Shown piece by piece: positions 38,348 to 51,900 of a stretch of 64,000 bases of DNA. Both the position numbers and the translations under genes were made by a program. Under the pieces are notes generated by a model. The model was not told where the DNA came from. It searched no databases and saw nothing but the letters and a program-made list of their open reading frames with translations. This DNA comes from Talpa occidentalis (taxonomy: Eukaryota > Chordata > Mammalia > Eulipotyphla > Talpidae), in contig NW_023601433.1 of NCBI RefSeq assembly GCF_014898055.3, positions 48,479,876 through 48,543,875 on the forward strand. The letters are read 5' to 3'. Numbering within the stretch: position 1 is the stretch's first letter; every line of letters starts with the position of its first letter.

Positions 38348-38817
38348 TGTTAGGGGGGAAAGGATGTCCTAAAGCTAATTCCATACAGGCTTTGTGGACT
38401 CCACCCCCACTCCAGACCAAAGCCAAAGACACTGGGAACTCCAAATCCCATCACCACCAAAGGGAAGGTGGCTGGGAACTGAGGGTGGGGTTAAGCAGCC
38501 AAGTGAGTATAAAGACAGACACGTGGGCTTTGGGGGGGTCCCCCATTTTGGCTCTCCACCAGCTAGCAGCGTCCGGCCAGCTCTGAGAGTGCCTTTGGGT
38601 TTCCAGGTCAGCGGATCGGGTAGGACACATTAAAGACTTTATTTCCCTGTTTTCTCCCTGAGTTGTACATTTCCTTAATTCCCTTTCCCTTGTAAATAAA
38701 CCTTTTATTAACCTTTTGTGTGTGCCTGTAGTGGAGTATTAATAAGTCCCTTTTAAGCATGTGGGTGAGGACCCACAGCCAGGCAACCCGTTTTTATATC
38801 GGGGTTGCCCCATAACA
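38348..38817 (+). mobile_element. Solo LTR (second family), sense
   Basis: A 470-bp LTR with perfect terminal inverted repeats TGTTA...TAACA and exact 4-bp duplications CTAG at 38344-38347 and 38818-38821. GTATAAAGA near 38506 is a TATA-like box. AATAAACC near 38696 is a polyadenylation signal. No internal retroviral sequence remains. Confidence 0.92.
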
Positions 38818-38821
38818 CTAG

Positions 38822-40135
38822 TAGTCACAGGAATGGAAAAACAAAGGTAAAGAAAACTTATAATCTGAGCCCAGAAGCCAAAGTTACCTGGCAGGTCTGG
38901 ACCCTTAGAGCAGGAACTTCTGGGAATGAGAGGGATAGGTAAAGACATTCTGGTTTCTCCCTAACATCTAACTTCCAGTCTCCTGCCAGAGGTCCACAGC
39001 CTTAAACATGCCCTGATGCCAGTTGCTAAAGGACCACAAAATGGCAGACTTCAAGGAAAGGTCTAAGATTGGGCTTGAGAGCAAAGAGAAGGTGAGTGAG
39101 TGACTTAAATACCTTTCTCTAAGTAGACAGTAAACTTCATTTTGGTGTTGAGGGGAAGCAAAATTAGTAACTCAAAAATATGCTATTTTGTTTTGAACTG
39201 AAGACAAATAGGACCAGCTGACTCAGAAAAGATTTATTTACCTCTCCCTTAACTACCTAAAAGAATTTAGATAAAAGGCCCCTATCAGGAAGAGAGATAA
39301 ATTGCAGAGATAACTGGGTTTTTTTTTTTCCCCCAGTAAGTCTTAACTGCCTGACAAGGCAAAATTTGTTTACCAAATATTTCCTCTTCCCATCTTCCTG
39401 TGAATTGTCTTCTTCCCCTTTGAAGTCCCAGATTCTAAACTCTTCTCTGTAGCTAAGAGAAGGCATGTGAGCCTTAAGTGCCTTTGAGTCTTCTGTCTTT
39501 GGGGCTCCCCTGCACAGGAATTTACTTTTCACCAGTTAATCTGTCTCATGTCAATTTGATTACTAGATCAGCCAAAGAAACTAGAAGGGAAGAAAGGACA
39601 AGTTTTCTGCCTCTATAGTATCCACAGCATAAGAAAGATACTATAATTAGCTTGTTAAATAAAGAACTGACTTAACGTGAGATCTGTTTCCTTTGTATTC
39701 TTGTCAAAGGGGTTTATAACTTTTTAGAAAATAGTAAGGACCTTCTTAGCCTCCCTTAAACCATTTTCTTTCTTTTCCTCCATCAAATCAAAATGTTCTT
39801 TTTTCTTCCTTTAACTATGGTATCTCCATCTTTGTTGGCTTTTCACAGTTTCCACATTCCCAGAGTTCCAAGAGGATGAGAGTTGATAATCTTGTTTGAG
39901 ATCTGTGATCCTCTGGAAACCTAGACCCTGTTCTATAGAAATATCAGGTTAAGAAATGAGCTTTTTTGCTATCAAAAACTTTTTAAATCTTTTCATTATT
40001 AATTCTCCAGTACAACACATAATGAGGTCTTATAGTTACAAATAGGGAATTCATTTTTCAAATAAGTGGCTGAGCTTATAACTGCCAGATCAAGCACCAT
40101 CTATAATTACTTCATGGGTATTCCACAAGATCATT
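38822..40135. other. Intergenic DNA, no feature recognised
   Basis: No gene and no nameable repeat. Confidence 0.5.
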
Positions 40136-40137
40136 TT

Positions 40138-40245
40138 CTTTTTTTTTTTTTTCTTGGCATAATTTGTTACTTTTAATTACAGTAACATTGGTTTACATCA
40201 TTGTTTATGTTTTAGAGTTATAGGAACCCTCTGCCCTTTCAATAT
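40138..40245 (-). mobile_element. Short LINE-1 3' end, antisense
   Basis: A poly(T) run, then TTACAGTAACATTGGTTTAC and GTTATAGGAACC, related to the segment at 33548-33655. Confidence 0.55.
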
Positions 40246-42160
40246 AATTTTTTTATATAGGATGAAAAGGCAGATCTCTCTTGCTGATGGTTATGTAAAT
40301 TAAGCCCAGGTCAAAGCAAGATGAGCTGGTGGTGACCTGTAAGTGGGGTGTTTCTCTTTTCTACAACAAAATCATTTAGCCTCTGTTCTAACCAGAAAGC
40401 CACCTTCAGTGAAGCAACTAACAATGATTGGAATACAGATAGTACTTATTGGTCTCTTCAGCTCTGGGATCTTTGCTCTTGGACAACATTTATATACAGC
40501 TTCTTTGTCAGTGAATTTCTTTCGGTCACAACATTCCTTAGAACTTGTTTGTAAATAGCTAGGTAACGGAGGCCTTGCACACATTCAGGGAAAGAAAAGA
40601 CCACATGTTACTCACAGAGAAAGACATTTTGGAAAACTCTGAGAAAAAAAATATGGTTGTTGCTTGAGGAAGGTGCGTGAGGAGGTGACAGTGGCATGCT
40701 TGTGTCCACTTGAACAGAATTCCTGAAAGCTAATAGTCAGGTCTCTTCCTAGCTTCCCATTCAGTGGAGTTCTATGGGTAGTTTGCAATTGAACAGAGTG
40801 AAAATATTTATACCACCCAAGCTGGCAAACACTACAAATGAAGCTGTTTTCTTCTCGGAGATCTAGTTGCAAAACATTTTCTAGTACATCATTGCAAGGA
40901 AAAGAATCCAATTTTCACCAACCCTTCTCCTTTGATAAAGCCCATCAGACAAAACCACAAGGAACTGCCTGCAGCAAAACAAATTTATTTTTATTTATTT
41001 GCTGCACCATAGATGGTTGAATACCACACCCCTGTGGGATGTTTCATTAAGAGGGAGTTAACAGGAGCTTACGATGGGCTTGGGTTAATGTAGAATGGTT
41101 TCTAAGAGGGACTAGGAAGAAGGACCACTCTACAAGGGATGCCTCCATGATGTAGAAGCAGTTGAGAGACAGGATATGCAGCAGTCACTCCGGAGGACAC
41201 AGAGCCAAGTGGGACTGGGGGAATCATGGGGAAGAGCTGACATTAGGTAATAAAGCAGTAATTGTTCATAAAGAAAGAAGTTGCCAATAATTTTGTAGCT
41301 GTGGTATTGCTTTGGGAGATACCCTGTTTATATGGCCTTGGTCATGACCCATCAGAAACATTTTAAAAGTTCTGTTAAGAAAGACACAGTTTAGTTACTA
41401 GCAGGGCTAAAATGTAGATTTGATGTCCTATTTCCTTGGAAACTTTCAAGTTAAGATAACTGGAATGTTGTGTCCAAATTCCATTCCTGGTTTGGAGATC
41501 AAGTTGGTTACCTTGTGTCAAAGTGATCCACAGGCTCTGAGCTCAGTCCAGGCAAGAGTGAGTTGTCCGTTATCACTGAAGTGAATCAGCAAAGTTTCTT
41601 TTCACTGTCTATGTATGGAACAGTTTTTCAGCACCATTTCAGTGGAATTAATGAACTAAAGCAGTTTTTTCAGATTTACACCTTTTACCAACCCTCACCT
41701 GCTCACTGTTGCCTGTTTCAGATTCCAGTCTGACCACTGGATCCACAGGAAACATGGTTGCATTTTTACCTAAAGGAAATACAGATACATGAAAGCCTTT
41801 AAACCTCTGTGTCTTAAATATACTTTGTTTCCAGAACTGGGCATGGTGCCAAAGATAAAACATGTGTGACTAAATGCCTATTGTATGTAATCTCATGGGA
41901 TGCGGGTATTTGGTAGTGAAATGGGACTTTTGATACTTCTCCATCCACACTGTTCGGACAGTTCTACAATATGCACATTTATAGGTTGTTTATCACCATC
42001 ACCTTCAAGTTCCTTTTTCTGCAGAGTGCCACTCCAACATTGAACGATAGGAAGGAAAGTGTGGTATCTGCAGCTGTGCCTTCTAGGTGTGGTCCTTGCT
42101 GCAAGTAAACATTCTTCACAATCTCATTCTGCCCTTCAAATCCAGAAGGTCAGAAATCAC
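40246..42160. other. Intergenic DNA, no feature recognised
   Basis: No coding signal beyond short frames on both strands. Confidence 0.5.
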
Positions 42161-42169
42161 CAGAACCTG

Positions 42170-42342
42170 TCAGCAGTTTTTTTTACTGTGGTCCACAAAC
42201 CACTTGCACCAGGACCACCTGACGTGTTTGTAGAGACAGGCAAATTTCCATCTCAACCCTAAATTGATTAAATTGTAAACCAGGGTCTGTAGTTTTCACA
42301 CTCCCCTGTGTGACACTAAGGTTTGAAAACTGCTGATCCAGA
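42170..42342. mobile_element. MER5-like hAT remnant
   Basis: GTGGTCCACAAACC, then an ACCACCTGACG-type middle, then GTTTGAAAACTGCTGATCCA. The layout fits the MER5 group, with high divergence. Confidence 0.5.
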
Positions 42343-42954
42343 TGATGTGATCATTTTTTCTCTGTAAGGTCTACTCATCTAATAAATCAACAGGGATGTA
42401 TTGATTCACTTGCCATTCAACCACCATTTACTGCATCCCAGGTACAGAGGTAATTACAGTGGAAAAGACACTCAGGGAGCTCTGTCTCCTGTGAATTCAT
42501 CTGTCAGAACTATCTGCTCTGATCTGAGAAATATTTTGTTTTCCTTTTTTAGACCCAAAAGAAAAAAACTGAACCATGCTTCCTGATCAATTATCAGAAT
42601 TGCTGATATTTACAGTGGTTGCTTCTCAAAGAATGGGATTGCTTGGGGTAGGAAGACAAATATACTCAATGCACAGGCCCAGGTTTTATTGTTCTCTCCA
42701 CTCCAGTTCACGCACCATCTCCCAAGCCTCAGTGGGTAACTCCATGCAGAGTCAGGTCCCCAGATCACTTTCATCTCCGCTCACTGTGAGCAGCTGCCTC
42801 AGCCCGTCCAGGCCCTGCTGCATGGGCCTGGGTGGGACTAGGGTGGGCAGGGAACTATCATGTTTTCCACAGTGACAGTACTATATTGCATTCCTAATGC
42901 ACAAGTGTTTCAATTTCTCAGCATCCTCAACACTTGTTATTTTCCATTTCTTTT

Positions 42955-44265
42955 AATATTTTAGTGTAAATAATTTTTTACAGTTTAAAATCCAGTTACA
43001 TATATTGTACCACATTTGATTATTCTTTTCCCCAGTTTTATGAGCTATAAATGACATATAGCATTGTATTAGTTTAAGTTGTACAACATAATGATTTGAT
43101 ATATATATGTATGTGTGTGTATATATATGCAACAAATGATTACACAGTAAATTTAGTTAACATCCATCACCTCACATAGTTATTATATTTTTCCTTAAAA
43201 ATTTTTGGGATCAGTTATCACAGGAATATACAATATAGTATTGTTAATTACCCACATTATAGTATCGTGAACTATCATCACCATGCTGTGCATATATTCC
43301 TACAACTTATTTATCTCGGAGCAGTAGTTTGCACCCTTAGGTCACCTTCACCCATTTTTCCCACCCCCAAATGTTTGTCAGCATTATTTCCTTGTTGTTA
43401 GTGTTCTTTCTTTTCAATTTAAAGATCTCTCTTTAACGTTGCTTGCAAAGCTGGTTTATCAGTGATGAAACTCCTTTACCTTTGCTTAACTGGGACACTT
43501 TAATCTCTTTTAATTCTGAATCTAATCCTGAAGTGTAAAGGATTTTAGATTGTAAGTTTTTTTTTTTCCATTCAGCACATTGAGAATGTCCTTCTACTCT
43601 TTTCTGGACTCTAAAATTTCTGTTCAAAATCTGCTGATAGCTTTATGGGATTTCCCTTGTATATAATGAGTTGCTTTCTTTTGAAGCTTTTAAAATCCTC
43701 TCTTTAATGTTTGCCATTTTAAGTATAATATTTCTTTTATGTGGATCTCTTTGGATTTCTCTTATTTAGAACTTTCTGGTTTTATTGTACCTTCATGTCT
43801 GTTTCCTTCCCCAGGTTAGGAAAATTTTCAGCCACTATTTTCTCAAATAATTGTTCTGGTGTTTTCTCTATCTTCTCCTGGAGACCCTATAATGTGTATA
43901 TTATTCTTTCTGATGTTGTCCCAGAGGTCCCTTAAAATGTCCATTCTTTTTTGTTCATTTTGTTCTGCCTATATGAATTCTATTGCTCATTTGTTCTGTT
44001 GTTATCTACTCCTCTGTCTCTTTCAGTCCTTTATTCCATCTCTTTGTTTTTCAATTTTATCATTGTACTCTTCAGCTTTGCAACTTTTGTTTGCATGTTT
44101 CCCAAACTTTCTAGTTCATCCACTCTTCTCCTAAGTTGGGTGAGCATCTTTAGAGCTATTACTTTGAACTCTTCATCAGGTGGCTTTCTTATGTCTGTTT
44201 CTCTATAATCTTTTCCACGCTCTTTCTTTAGGACATGCTCCTGATTTTCTGTGCTTGCTTCTGTG
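42955..44265 (-). mobile_element. HAL1-like element: L1 ORF1 joined to 3' UTR, antisense
   Basis: On the minus strand, 44215 to about 43432 is a decayed L1 ORF1 with the usual order of coiled-coil and RNA-binding regions and a C-terminus near 43433. The sequence 43400-42955 is an L1-type 3' UTR, including GTTGTACAACTTAAAC. No ORF2 lies between them. That structure defines HAL1 (half-L1) elements; an internally deleted L1 is the alternative. The region 44266-44679 may be its 5' UTR. Confidence 0.7.
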
Positions 44266-44679
44266 ACTAGTCAACTCTACTGACTCTCCTGGCCTGGTAG
44301 GGGTGAGGGGTGGCCTTGTGCGGTCTAGGAGCACAGCCACCTAAGTCCCCTGCCTGAGCTACACTCTCCCTCCTGCTACAACAGTGTGACATCATATGTG
44401 GAAATAGACTGACTACAATATGGTGGGGGGAAACAGTCAAGGTATGCAACTGTGGTGTGCTGGTTGGGTAGTGCTATGAACTTGTGCCAGCCACAGTGTG
44501 CTGCCACTGTGAGATTAGTAGGTAGAGCTGCTGGTATGTCACTGCTGTATGTGCATGGCTTTTGGGGTGTGACAATGACTTGCAGTGATTTGGGGAGCTG
44601 AGCCTTAATGAATGGAAGTTTCAGGCACTGAGCAGAGATAGGCAGTTTTGTCAAGGTGGTAGGTGGAGCTCTCACCACC

Positions 44680-45622
44680 TTGCAAGTCTATTAGTTTGAT
44701 TTTTAGTTTGACCAACGGTCATTAGTAGATTGGTAGGAGAGTGCCAATAGTCAATAAAATTACAAGGTTATTTGAAGTGGTCAGAATAGAACCCACCAGT
44801 GTTTTTGACCTAAGGATCATTCCCAAATCTTCCAGTCTCTCGTAGAAATTATAAGAGAATATGGGATTCTTTCACTTAGGATTCTGGCACATTTCAGACC
44901 TGTGTTACTGCACCAGATCCCTGGGAGAGTGAGTCTATGTATGGGTTCTTTAAGGTGACTCCTCCATTTCCTATAGTTTTCAAATTATTCTCGGTGTTTT
45001 TCCTACCAGTCCTCAATGTTGACGCTTTAGGGGTTCACCTGCATTGTGCAGAATCAATCCAGTACAGGGCTCCATGTACCCCCACTGCCCCTAGGGAAAA
45101 ATTTATGCACCTTTGAAATCACTCCTGACTTCAGAATTTCACACTCAAGTTGGAGTATTTCTGATTTTTTAAATAATGGTTCTCCAAAGGGGTGTGAAAT
45201 GTTATTTCATTGTGGTTTTCATCTGCATTTCCCTAATTAGTAATGTTAGATAAATTTTCTTATGCTCCTAGGCCACTTGCATATCTTCTTTGGAAAAATG
45301 TCTATTGTACTCCTTCACCCTTGTCTAAACTGGGTCGTGTGGCTTTTTGTTGTTGTATTTTAATAGTTCTTTGTAGGGTTTGGATATTAATCCTTATCAG
45401 ATATGTGATTTGCAAATATCATCTTTCTATTTTGTGGGCTGCCTCAATAGTGTTCTTTGATGCACAAAATTTTTGACAGACATTTGATTTTTCTCTTTTG
45501 TTGCCTTTGCTTTTGGTGTCTTATATCTTATTTCCTTTTTGATAGTAATGTATTCTAATTTCACATTCATGAAACTTTCATCCTGCCATGTCTTAATTGC
45601 AAGTCTATTAGTTTGATTTTTA
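44680..45622. repeat. Exact 26-bp direct repeats bracketing an L1 fragment
   Basis: The same 26 bases, beginning TTGCAAGTCTATTAGTTTGA, occur at 44680-44705 and 45597-45622. The intervening 891 bp includes an L1 fragment. Confidence 0.9.
45130..45560 (-). mobile_element. LINE-1 ORF2 fragment, antisense, old
   Basis: Contains the well-known antisense L1 ORF2 stretches: TTTTCATCTGCATTTCCCTA, then GTTCTTTGTAGGGTTTGGAT, then GATGCACAAAATTTTTGACA and TTTGTTGCCTTTGCTTTTGG. Both ends of the L1 are missing. Confidence 0.85.
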
Positions 45623-46250
45623 CATTTTCTTTGGTTCCCTCCATTATCTCTGCTTTTCTCAATGTCACAATTTCTGGGTTTCCCCCATTTTGTTATTTTT
45701 GCTTTCTTCCTTTCACAACAGAGATATTCACTAAATGCTTTCTAAGCTTTGCAATTATTCATATTTAAAGGTAAGGTGTTAAAAGCCTGGTCAGGACTCA
45801 CTGGACATGAGTGAAAATAGGTAAAACAAAATAGTAGGTTTTAACATAAAATAATAAAATGAGAAAGCAGTCTTTTTAAGGAGAGGATCTCCAAATATCA
45901 ATACATTTAGGCAAATGCATTGTGACCCTCAAATTCCTCCATTGAAGAATCTTCTCTCATCTGACCTCCTGTTTTGGAGACATTGGTCTGGTTACAAGTG
46001 TTACAGAAGTAGAGTGAGAAAAGAGGATATTTGAACCCATCACTCATTATAAATGCATCTATTAGTCTTGTTTTTAGGTGTGTCAGTCTCCATTCCCCAC
46101 CCTTTACATCTTTACCTAATGATCAGAAATTTGGAGCTCCTCAGATTCAATTTTCCTGAAGAATAAACTTCTAGTTCTTGAAGAAAAGGGCATGAAAGAG
46201 GGAAATGTGCCTATTGGAGCAACATTCTGTCTTGAGTGAACTCTCTCCAC
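45623..46250. other. Intergenic DNA, no feature recognised
   Basis: No gene or clear repeat. Confidence 0.5.
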
Positions 46251-46253
46251 TGA

Positions 46254-46678
46254 TGTTTTAGGGATACCACCCCACCTCTATACCAAAGAGAACCCAGCAC
46301 CAAGAATTACAACTGCCATCTTGCCATGAATCTGTCATGACTCTTGACATCTTGAAGAGGGAGTTGCTGGGAACAAAGGGCAGAGTAAAGCAGCCAGGCT
46401 TGGTATAAAACCAAACACACGAGGACTTGCACTTTCTTGCTTTTTCTTGCTTTCAGCTTGTACCCCAGAGGCTCAGCTTAGATGGCATTACTGGTAGGAC
46501 ATATTGGCCAATTAATCTGTCTATATTTGTGTTCTTCCTCTTCTGATTCCCTTTCTAAATAAGCCTTTCATTTTCTCTGCTTGCTTGCTTTGAAGTAAGT
46601 CTTGTCCCGAGTTCTTAAGCACACGCGTGAAGACTCACACCAAGGTCATCGATTTCCCCTTGAAGGTGCCCTGTAACA
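46254..46678 (+). mobile_element. LTR related to the one at 38348, sense, diverged
   Basis: A 425-bp element, TGTTTTAGG...CTGTAACA. The same motif order as the 38348 LTR is seen: GTTGCTGGGAAC, AAAGCAGCCAGG, GGTATAAAAC, GTAGGACATATT and AATAAGCC. The flanking tetramers do not match (CTGA and CATC), so it is older or rearranged. Confidence 0.7.
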
Positions 46679-46734
46679 CATCCAGGACCTAACATGTCTT
46701 CTTGTAGACATTTTGCTGACTTCCCTATGATAGC

Positions 46735-47945
46735 ACCTTAGTCAGCTCATCTTGCTAAAATAGCACCATAGACTGGATAGTTTATAAATTACAGAAATTT
46801 ATTCCACAGTTCTGGAGGCTGGAATGATACAGGGAACAGGTTTGGGTCCTTGTTGCTGCCTGTCACTACCAAAAGCCAATAAGCAGGCAGGAATTGAATC
46901 TAAAAGTACTTTTATTTTCAGAAATCTGGCCAGTGTTCTGAGAAAATGGTGGGTAAAATACCCTGAAGAATGCATTCTTCCATTTCATCTCGAATTGACT
47001 TTTTTATAATGAATTAAATAAAGACAGTCATAAGCAAACAGCCTATCAGAACAATCCATCACAGTTGATGTTTCTGATATTCATTGCATTCATCCTCTAG
47101 AACTTGTTATCAGCCTCCTGGTTATCTTGACCCTGGTATATGCTGCTCTGCTGATGCTAGTTAATTTCTGATGGTGTCAATGTCCTGCATTCATTTAGGT
47201 ATCATCAGGGCAGGAATCTCATTTTAAAGCAAGAACTTTAGTTTAAAGATAACAGGCCAGGAGCCTCCCTGGTGGCGCAAAGTGTTAAGACTCAGCCTAC
47301 GAAGCTATCTGCATCCACTGAAGCACGAGTTTGATCCCCAGCCAGGGAGTTACCCATATGGCGCAGCAGACCTCTCCTGACTCACCCACTATTCCCCTCA
47401 GCAGTGTATTTCAGTCAATCTGCCTGTTCTGTTTCCCATTCTGTCTCTGGTGAATCCTCTCACCCCCCACACCTCTGGCCTGTACCCCAGTTCTTGTATG
47501 CATAAATAAATAAATAAATTTTTGAAATAAATAAATAAATAAATAAAGATAACAGATCACTAGTCAGATAGTGGGTATGTGCAGCCTATGCTATGTGTGC
47601 AGATACTTGTACTAGGTATGATGTCCTTCCTTTCTAGCCCCCTATCAGGAAGACCAATATCATTGCACAGATGGTTCGGTTCTGTTAAGAGACCTTCTAG
47701 ATTGCAGTGTGCTGACTTCTTATACTATCTTTATATGGCAGAGGTTACAAAGAGGAAGCTAGCTCTCTAAAGAATCTTATAAGTACACTAATCCCATTCA
47801 TAAGGACTCTGCCTTTAAGACCTCATCTCATCCTAATTGCCTTACTAAAGATCCATCTCCTAATTCCATCACATCAAGGGATTAAGTTTCAACATATGGA
47901 TGAGAGTGGGGATGAGGCATAAACCTTTAATCCATAAGAGTGTCT
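46735..47945. mobile_element. Old interspersed repeat split by other sequence
   Basis: Two parts of one known mammalian repeat, name uncertain. The left part, 46745-46870, has ACCATAGACTGGATAGTTTA and CACAGTTCTGGAGGCTGGAA. The right part, 47765-47940, has CACTAATCCCATTCATAAGG and TTTCAACATATGGATGAGAG. They are separated by about 900 bp that include a SINE. Confidence 0.6.
47260..47544 (+). mobile_element. tRNA-derived SINE, sense
   Basis: A full copy with a long (TAAA)n tail, flanked by AAAGATAACAG at 47245-47255 and 47545-47555. Confidence 0.93.
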
Positions 47946-48110
47946 TGTCTAGCCAACTCTGTTTCATAGCAATATCGAGTGCTTCCAGCTTTGCATCTCT
48001 CTGGGTGCTGAGGGCAAATTCTCTCTCCCCTTGGGCATTTAGCTTTTAGTTCCATCTGGCTTCCGAAGTCATTGTCTCCTCTTTGGGCTTCACATTTCCG
48101 AGAAATTTAT

Positions 48111-48389
48111 TTATTTATTTATTTTTAAAAGATTTGTCTACCCATGCATACCTGGGGCACAGGCCAGAGGTATATAGGGGGTGAGAGGACTCACCAGAGA
48201 CAAAGTGGGGAACAGAACAGGCAGACTGACCGAAGTGCACTGCTGAGGGGAGCAGCAGGCAAGTCAGAAGAGGTCTGCTGCACCTTGTGGGTTGCTCCCT
48301 GGCTGGCCAGGAATCGAACTTGTGCTACAGAGGCTGCGGATAGCTTCATAGCCTGCGTCTTAACACCTTGTGCCACCAGGGAGGCCCTA
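48111..48389 (-). mobile_element. tRNA-derived SINE, antisense
   Basis: Reverse complement of the family. Flanks ATTTCCGAGAAATTTA (left) and ATTCCCCAGAAATTTA (right) form a decayed target duplication. Confidence 0.93.
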
Positions 48390-48889
48390 TTCCCCAGAAA
48401 TTTAGTATAATATTTTGCCCACTTTTGTCTTCAACTACTTTTGAGAGTTAGATTTTTTTTTGTCATTTTTTGTTGGCACACTGGGAAAGGAAAAAAATAT
48501 ACAGTGTCAATCTACCAGAAATTCCTAGTGTCTTCCTGATTATTCCTTCATGCCCTTTTCTTTTTGATTTGTCAAGTTCAGCATTTCCCAAAGAATGCTT
48601 TGAGGAACAGTGGTTATATGGGTTATGAATAAAGATATATAAAGAAAGAATCCAATGGCCAAACAAGCATAAGAGAAGTTCAGCAATAGACATCTTCCAG
48701 AAATGTCAATATCTTTCAAACAAGTTTAGTAGCACTCTTCTAGAAATGCCTTCAGAATCAGCTTAAAATCCTCATAAATAAACCATGCTTACTGCTTCAT
48801 GGCATACCTCTTGTGTGACACCCCTCCCCCATACACACTCACACCTCTATATTAGACTCAGCTTGCATACCTATCTTATTCCCCAGATT

Positions 48890-48958
48890 TAATTCTAAAA
48901 TTAAATCTAAAATTTAATTTAATTTAATTCTAAAATTAAATTCTAAAATTATTTTAGA
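48890..48958. repeat. AT-rich short tandem repeat
   Basis: Imperfect repeats of AATTCTAAAATTAA-like units. Confidence 0.8.
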
Positions 48959-51900
48959 GTGAAAATATTCAAAAGAACATGCTTCAGCCTCTGAAGAGGA
49001 ATTCCAAGCATGTTTTCAATAGTGACATAGTTGGTTAAAGTCTAGGAGTAACCCGAGATAAGTACTTGAAAGGAACTGCATACAATTGTTTACAGAAGCC
49101 TGCTTACGAATACTCTTTTTAAGTCTTAATTTTATGGACATGAAATACATCCTTGAATTCAGAACATCTTGTACGGTGACTTCTAACTTTCTAAAAAACT
49201 AGAATTAATCTCCCTGAAGTGACCAATGTAGTCCTCTCTCTTTACAGGCATCAAAACCAGCAAGAGTTTGGGCTCTGTTTTCTTTATACTTTCAGCCGAG
49301 CTCTTCCTATGAAGTTGTTCCACATTTGATGTTAAATACCACTCTTTCTCTGCCAATTTAGAAAAACATGCTTTCATTCTACTGCTACATCTGAAAGAGA
49401 GGATAAAAGGTCTGTGATTTTTTTTTTCCAAAAGTGACTGGGGAGAAGCATTTCCAAAGGCACCCAGAGGTTTCCTTCATCCCAATTTTGAAATTTCTTT
49501 CATGATTTGTCTCTTTTCTGAGGAAGGACACTTCTGGTATGCTAAAATGTTACTTGTTACAAATGCAGTCAGTGTCCCTGAAACACTCATAGGGTGACAT
49601 TGTGATCTACTGAAGTGTCTGTCTGGCTGACACAGAGCCGCTCAACTGCCAGGACCCTCAATGAATGCCGATTACAATTAAATGCAAATTAGTTGCAGCA
49701 GTACCTACATAATTTCTTGAGTTGCCTCTGTATTCCAAAGTCCAAATGCCATTCCAGACTATTATAATTAATTGCTCCTAGATAAGTGTATGGCAAGGAT
49801 ATCCCTACCATTTTGTTTTTCATCATCGATTTGCATATCTGACACTGGGAGCATGCAATTCGCCAGTTAGGCAGTTTAATTAGGTTAATTAACGCAACCA
49901 CAAATAAACATGGAAATCACTAGTCTCTGTGAGGTACCCACCTTGTTTTTATGCAGCACAGCACACTCACACTCAACAGCAGCTGAAACCAGGCACTAGT
50001 TCTGCAGCAGAATAAACCTGCCCTCTGTTAGTCCATGGTTCTTGAGTGCTCAGCACAGTGTATTGCACATACCAAATACTCATTAAATTCGTTAAAGGGA
50101 TGAATGAATGTTCTAGTGTCTTACTTACATCCCTGCATCCCTGTAATGGCTTCTTTCCACTGCAAATCAGAGGACTTGTATGGATAAAAAGAATGTACAG
50201 AGAGAATAGCTGGTGAGAGGGTATCTGACCAGGAATTCCACCTGGTCATATTTCTGCAGTTGCCAGACTGAGTTGAAGGCTGGTTACCCTAGTTGGGTTG
50301 CACTGGAATATGTTCAGGTGTGGAATGTCAGAATGCTATCTGGGAGTCATTTGATCCCTCTTTCCTATTAAGCAGAACCTCAAGAGCTCACAGCATGATG
50401 CTGCTTTCTCTACCAATACCATATAAATTATCTTTGCAGATGTCTCCATTTGACCAGTGAGCATGACAATGGGTCCATTCATGAAATGAAAAAACTCCTC
50501 ATTGCATGTGGCAGAGGTTTCTGGCTACAACCAAAATGTGGACTTTCCTACCATTACATCACTTTGAAGTGGCTGCTTAGGCAGGACAATATTTTCTAAG
50601 CTCATCTTGCATTTAGATGGCCTCATATAACTAGTTCTCACCAATGGAATTATGCCATATCCATAGGTCCTATTTCATTTGGTTTTATAATGTGGTGTTG
50701 TATTCCTATATCAGACAGTGGGGTCTATATTCACTCCCTTTAATCTGGGTGAACAATAAAAACTTATCAGGATAAGTGATAAAATTGATTCAGCTTCTGC
50801 CCAGTCCTCTTGGAATGTGTGTCCTTGGATTCCAGCCACCACGTTGCGGAGTATCCAGAAGCCAATAGAAAGTTCCAGTGTAGATATTGTTTGCAGCCAC
50901 AGTTGCTATACCAGCAGACACCAAATTTCTACATACGGGGGTTGAGTTAGTCAATGACAGCAGCCTGCAATCTTCAAGCCATTCCAGGAGACACCAAATA
51001 GGAGCAGAAACAAGCTGTCCCCTCTTCCCCCTGTCCAAAGCTATACATTTATGATCCAAACAAATGTTCCTATTGTAAACCAGTAAATTTGGGGTGATTT
51101 GTTATCTATCAATGTAGAATTGGAATAGAATGTGAATGGAAAGAATGTATGTCACTAATGTCTGCATCAAACTTTATTTCAGAGATAGAAATAAATACCT
51201 TTTCTGCTAAGACATTAAGATTTAAGAGTTTTTATTTTCACATCATCTAGAGTTACCCTGATACATCTTTTTCTACTCTGTCCCAAATCTTTTACTCTTT
51301 CCAGTATCTCCCCAGCCTTTAGCTTCCTAGTTGTCTGAATAATAATGTTGCCACTTGGGTAGTTGTTCAATTATTTTCACACTGATACATGAATTCTGTA
51401 TATCACCAGAAGGACAATACTTACAAACTTCAGCTCTCCTAGGTGATTCTTATGCAAAGGACGAAAGAAGGGTAAGGATTCTTCTTGTCTTCCTCAACGC
51501 CTCAATGACAAAGGCAAACTATCCCAGGTCACAGAAGGGAAGGAGCTGCCCTGCTCCAACACACATCAGCAGACTGCATCTCCAAGCTCTGTTCCAGAGG
51601 CAGACTTTAATGGTGAAGCTGAATGTTACATGGTGACATAAAACTTTAGGAGACCATATTGGACATAGATAATATCGATGTCCTTGTCACATGATATAAT
51701 CAATTTGGAGGGAGAAGATAAATCTTTGGTTCCCCTGGGCTTTGATGCCAGGTAGAGGGCTAAGAAAATTAAAGGTTCAAGGCAGCATCAGCCACCCCTA
51801 GTGCTTGATCCCCCATAGGGATCAAGGATCTCTGTCAAGTGTTCATTTCTTGAGTTCTTCACTGACAAGAAGTACCCTACTTCCCTGGCTCTGAAGGGCC

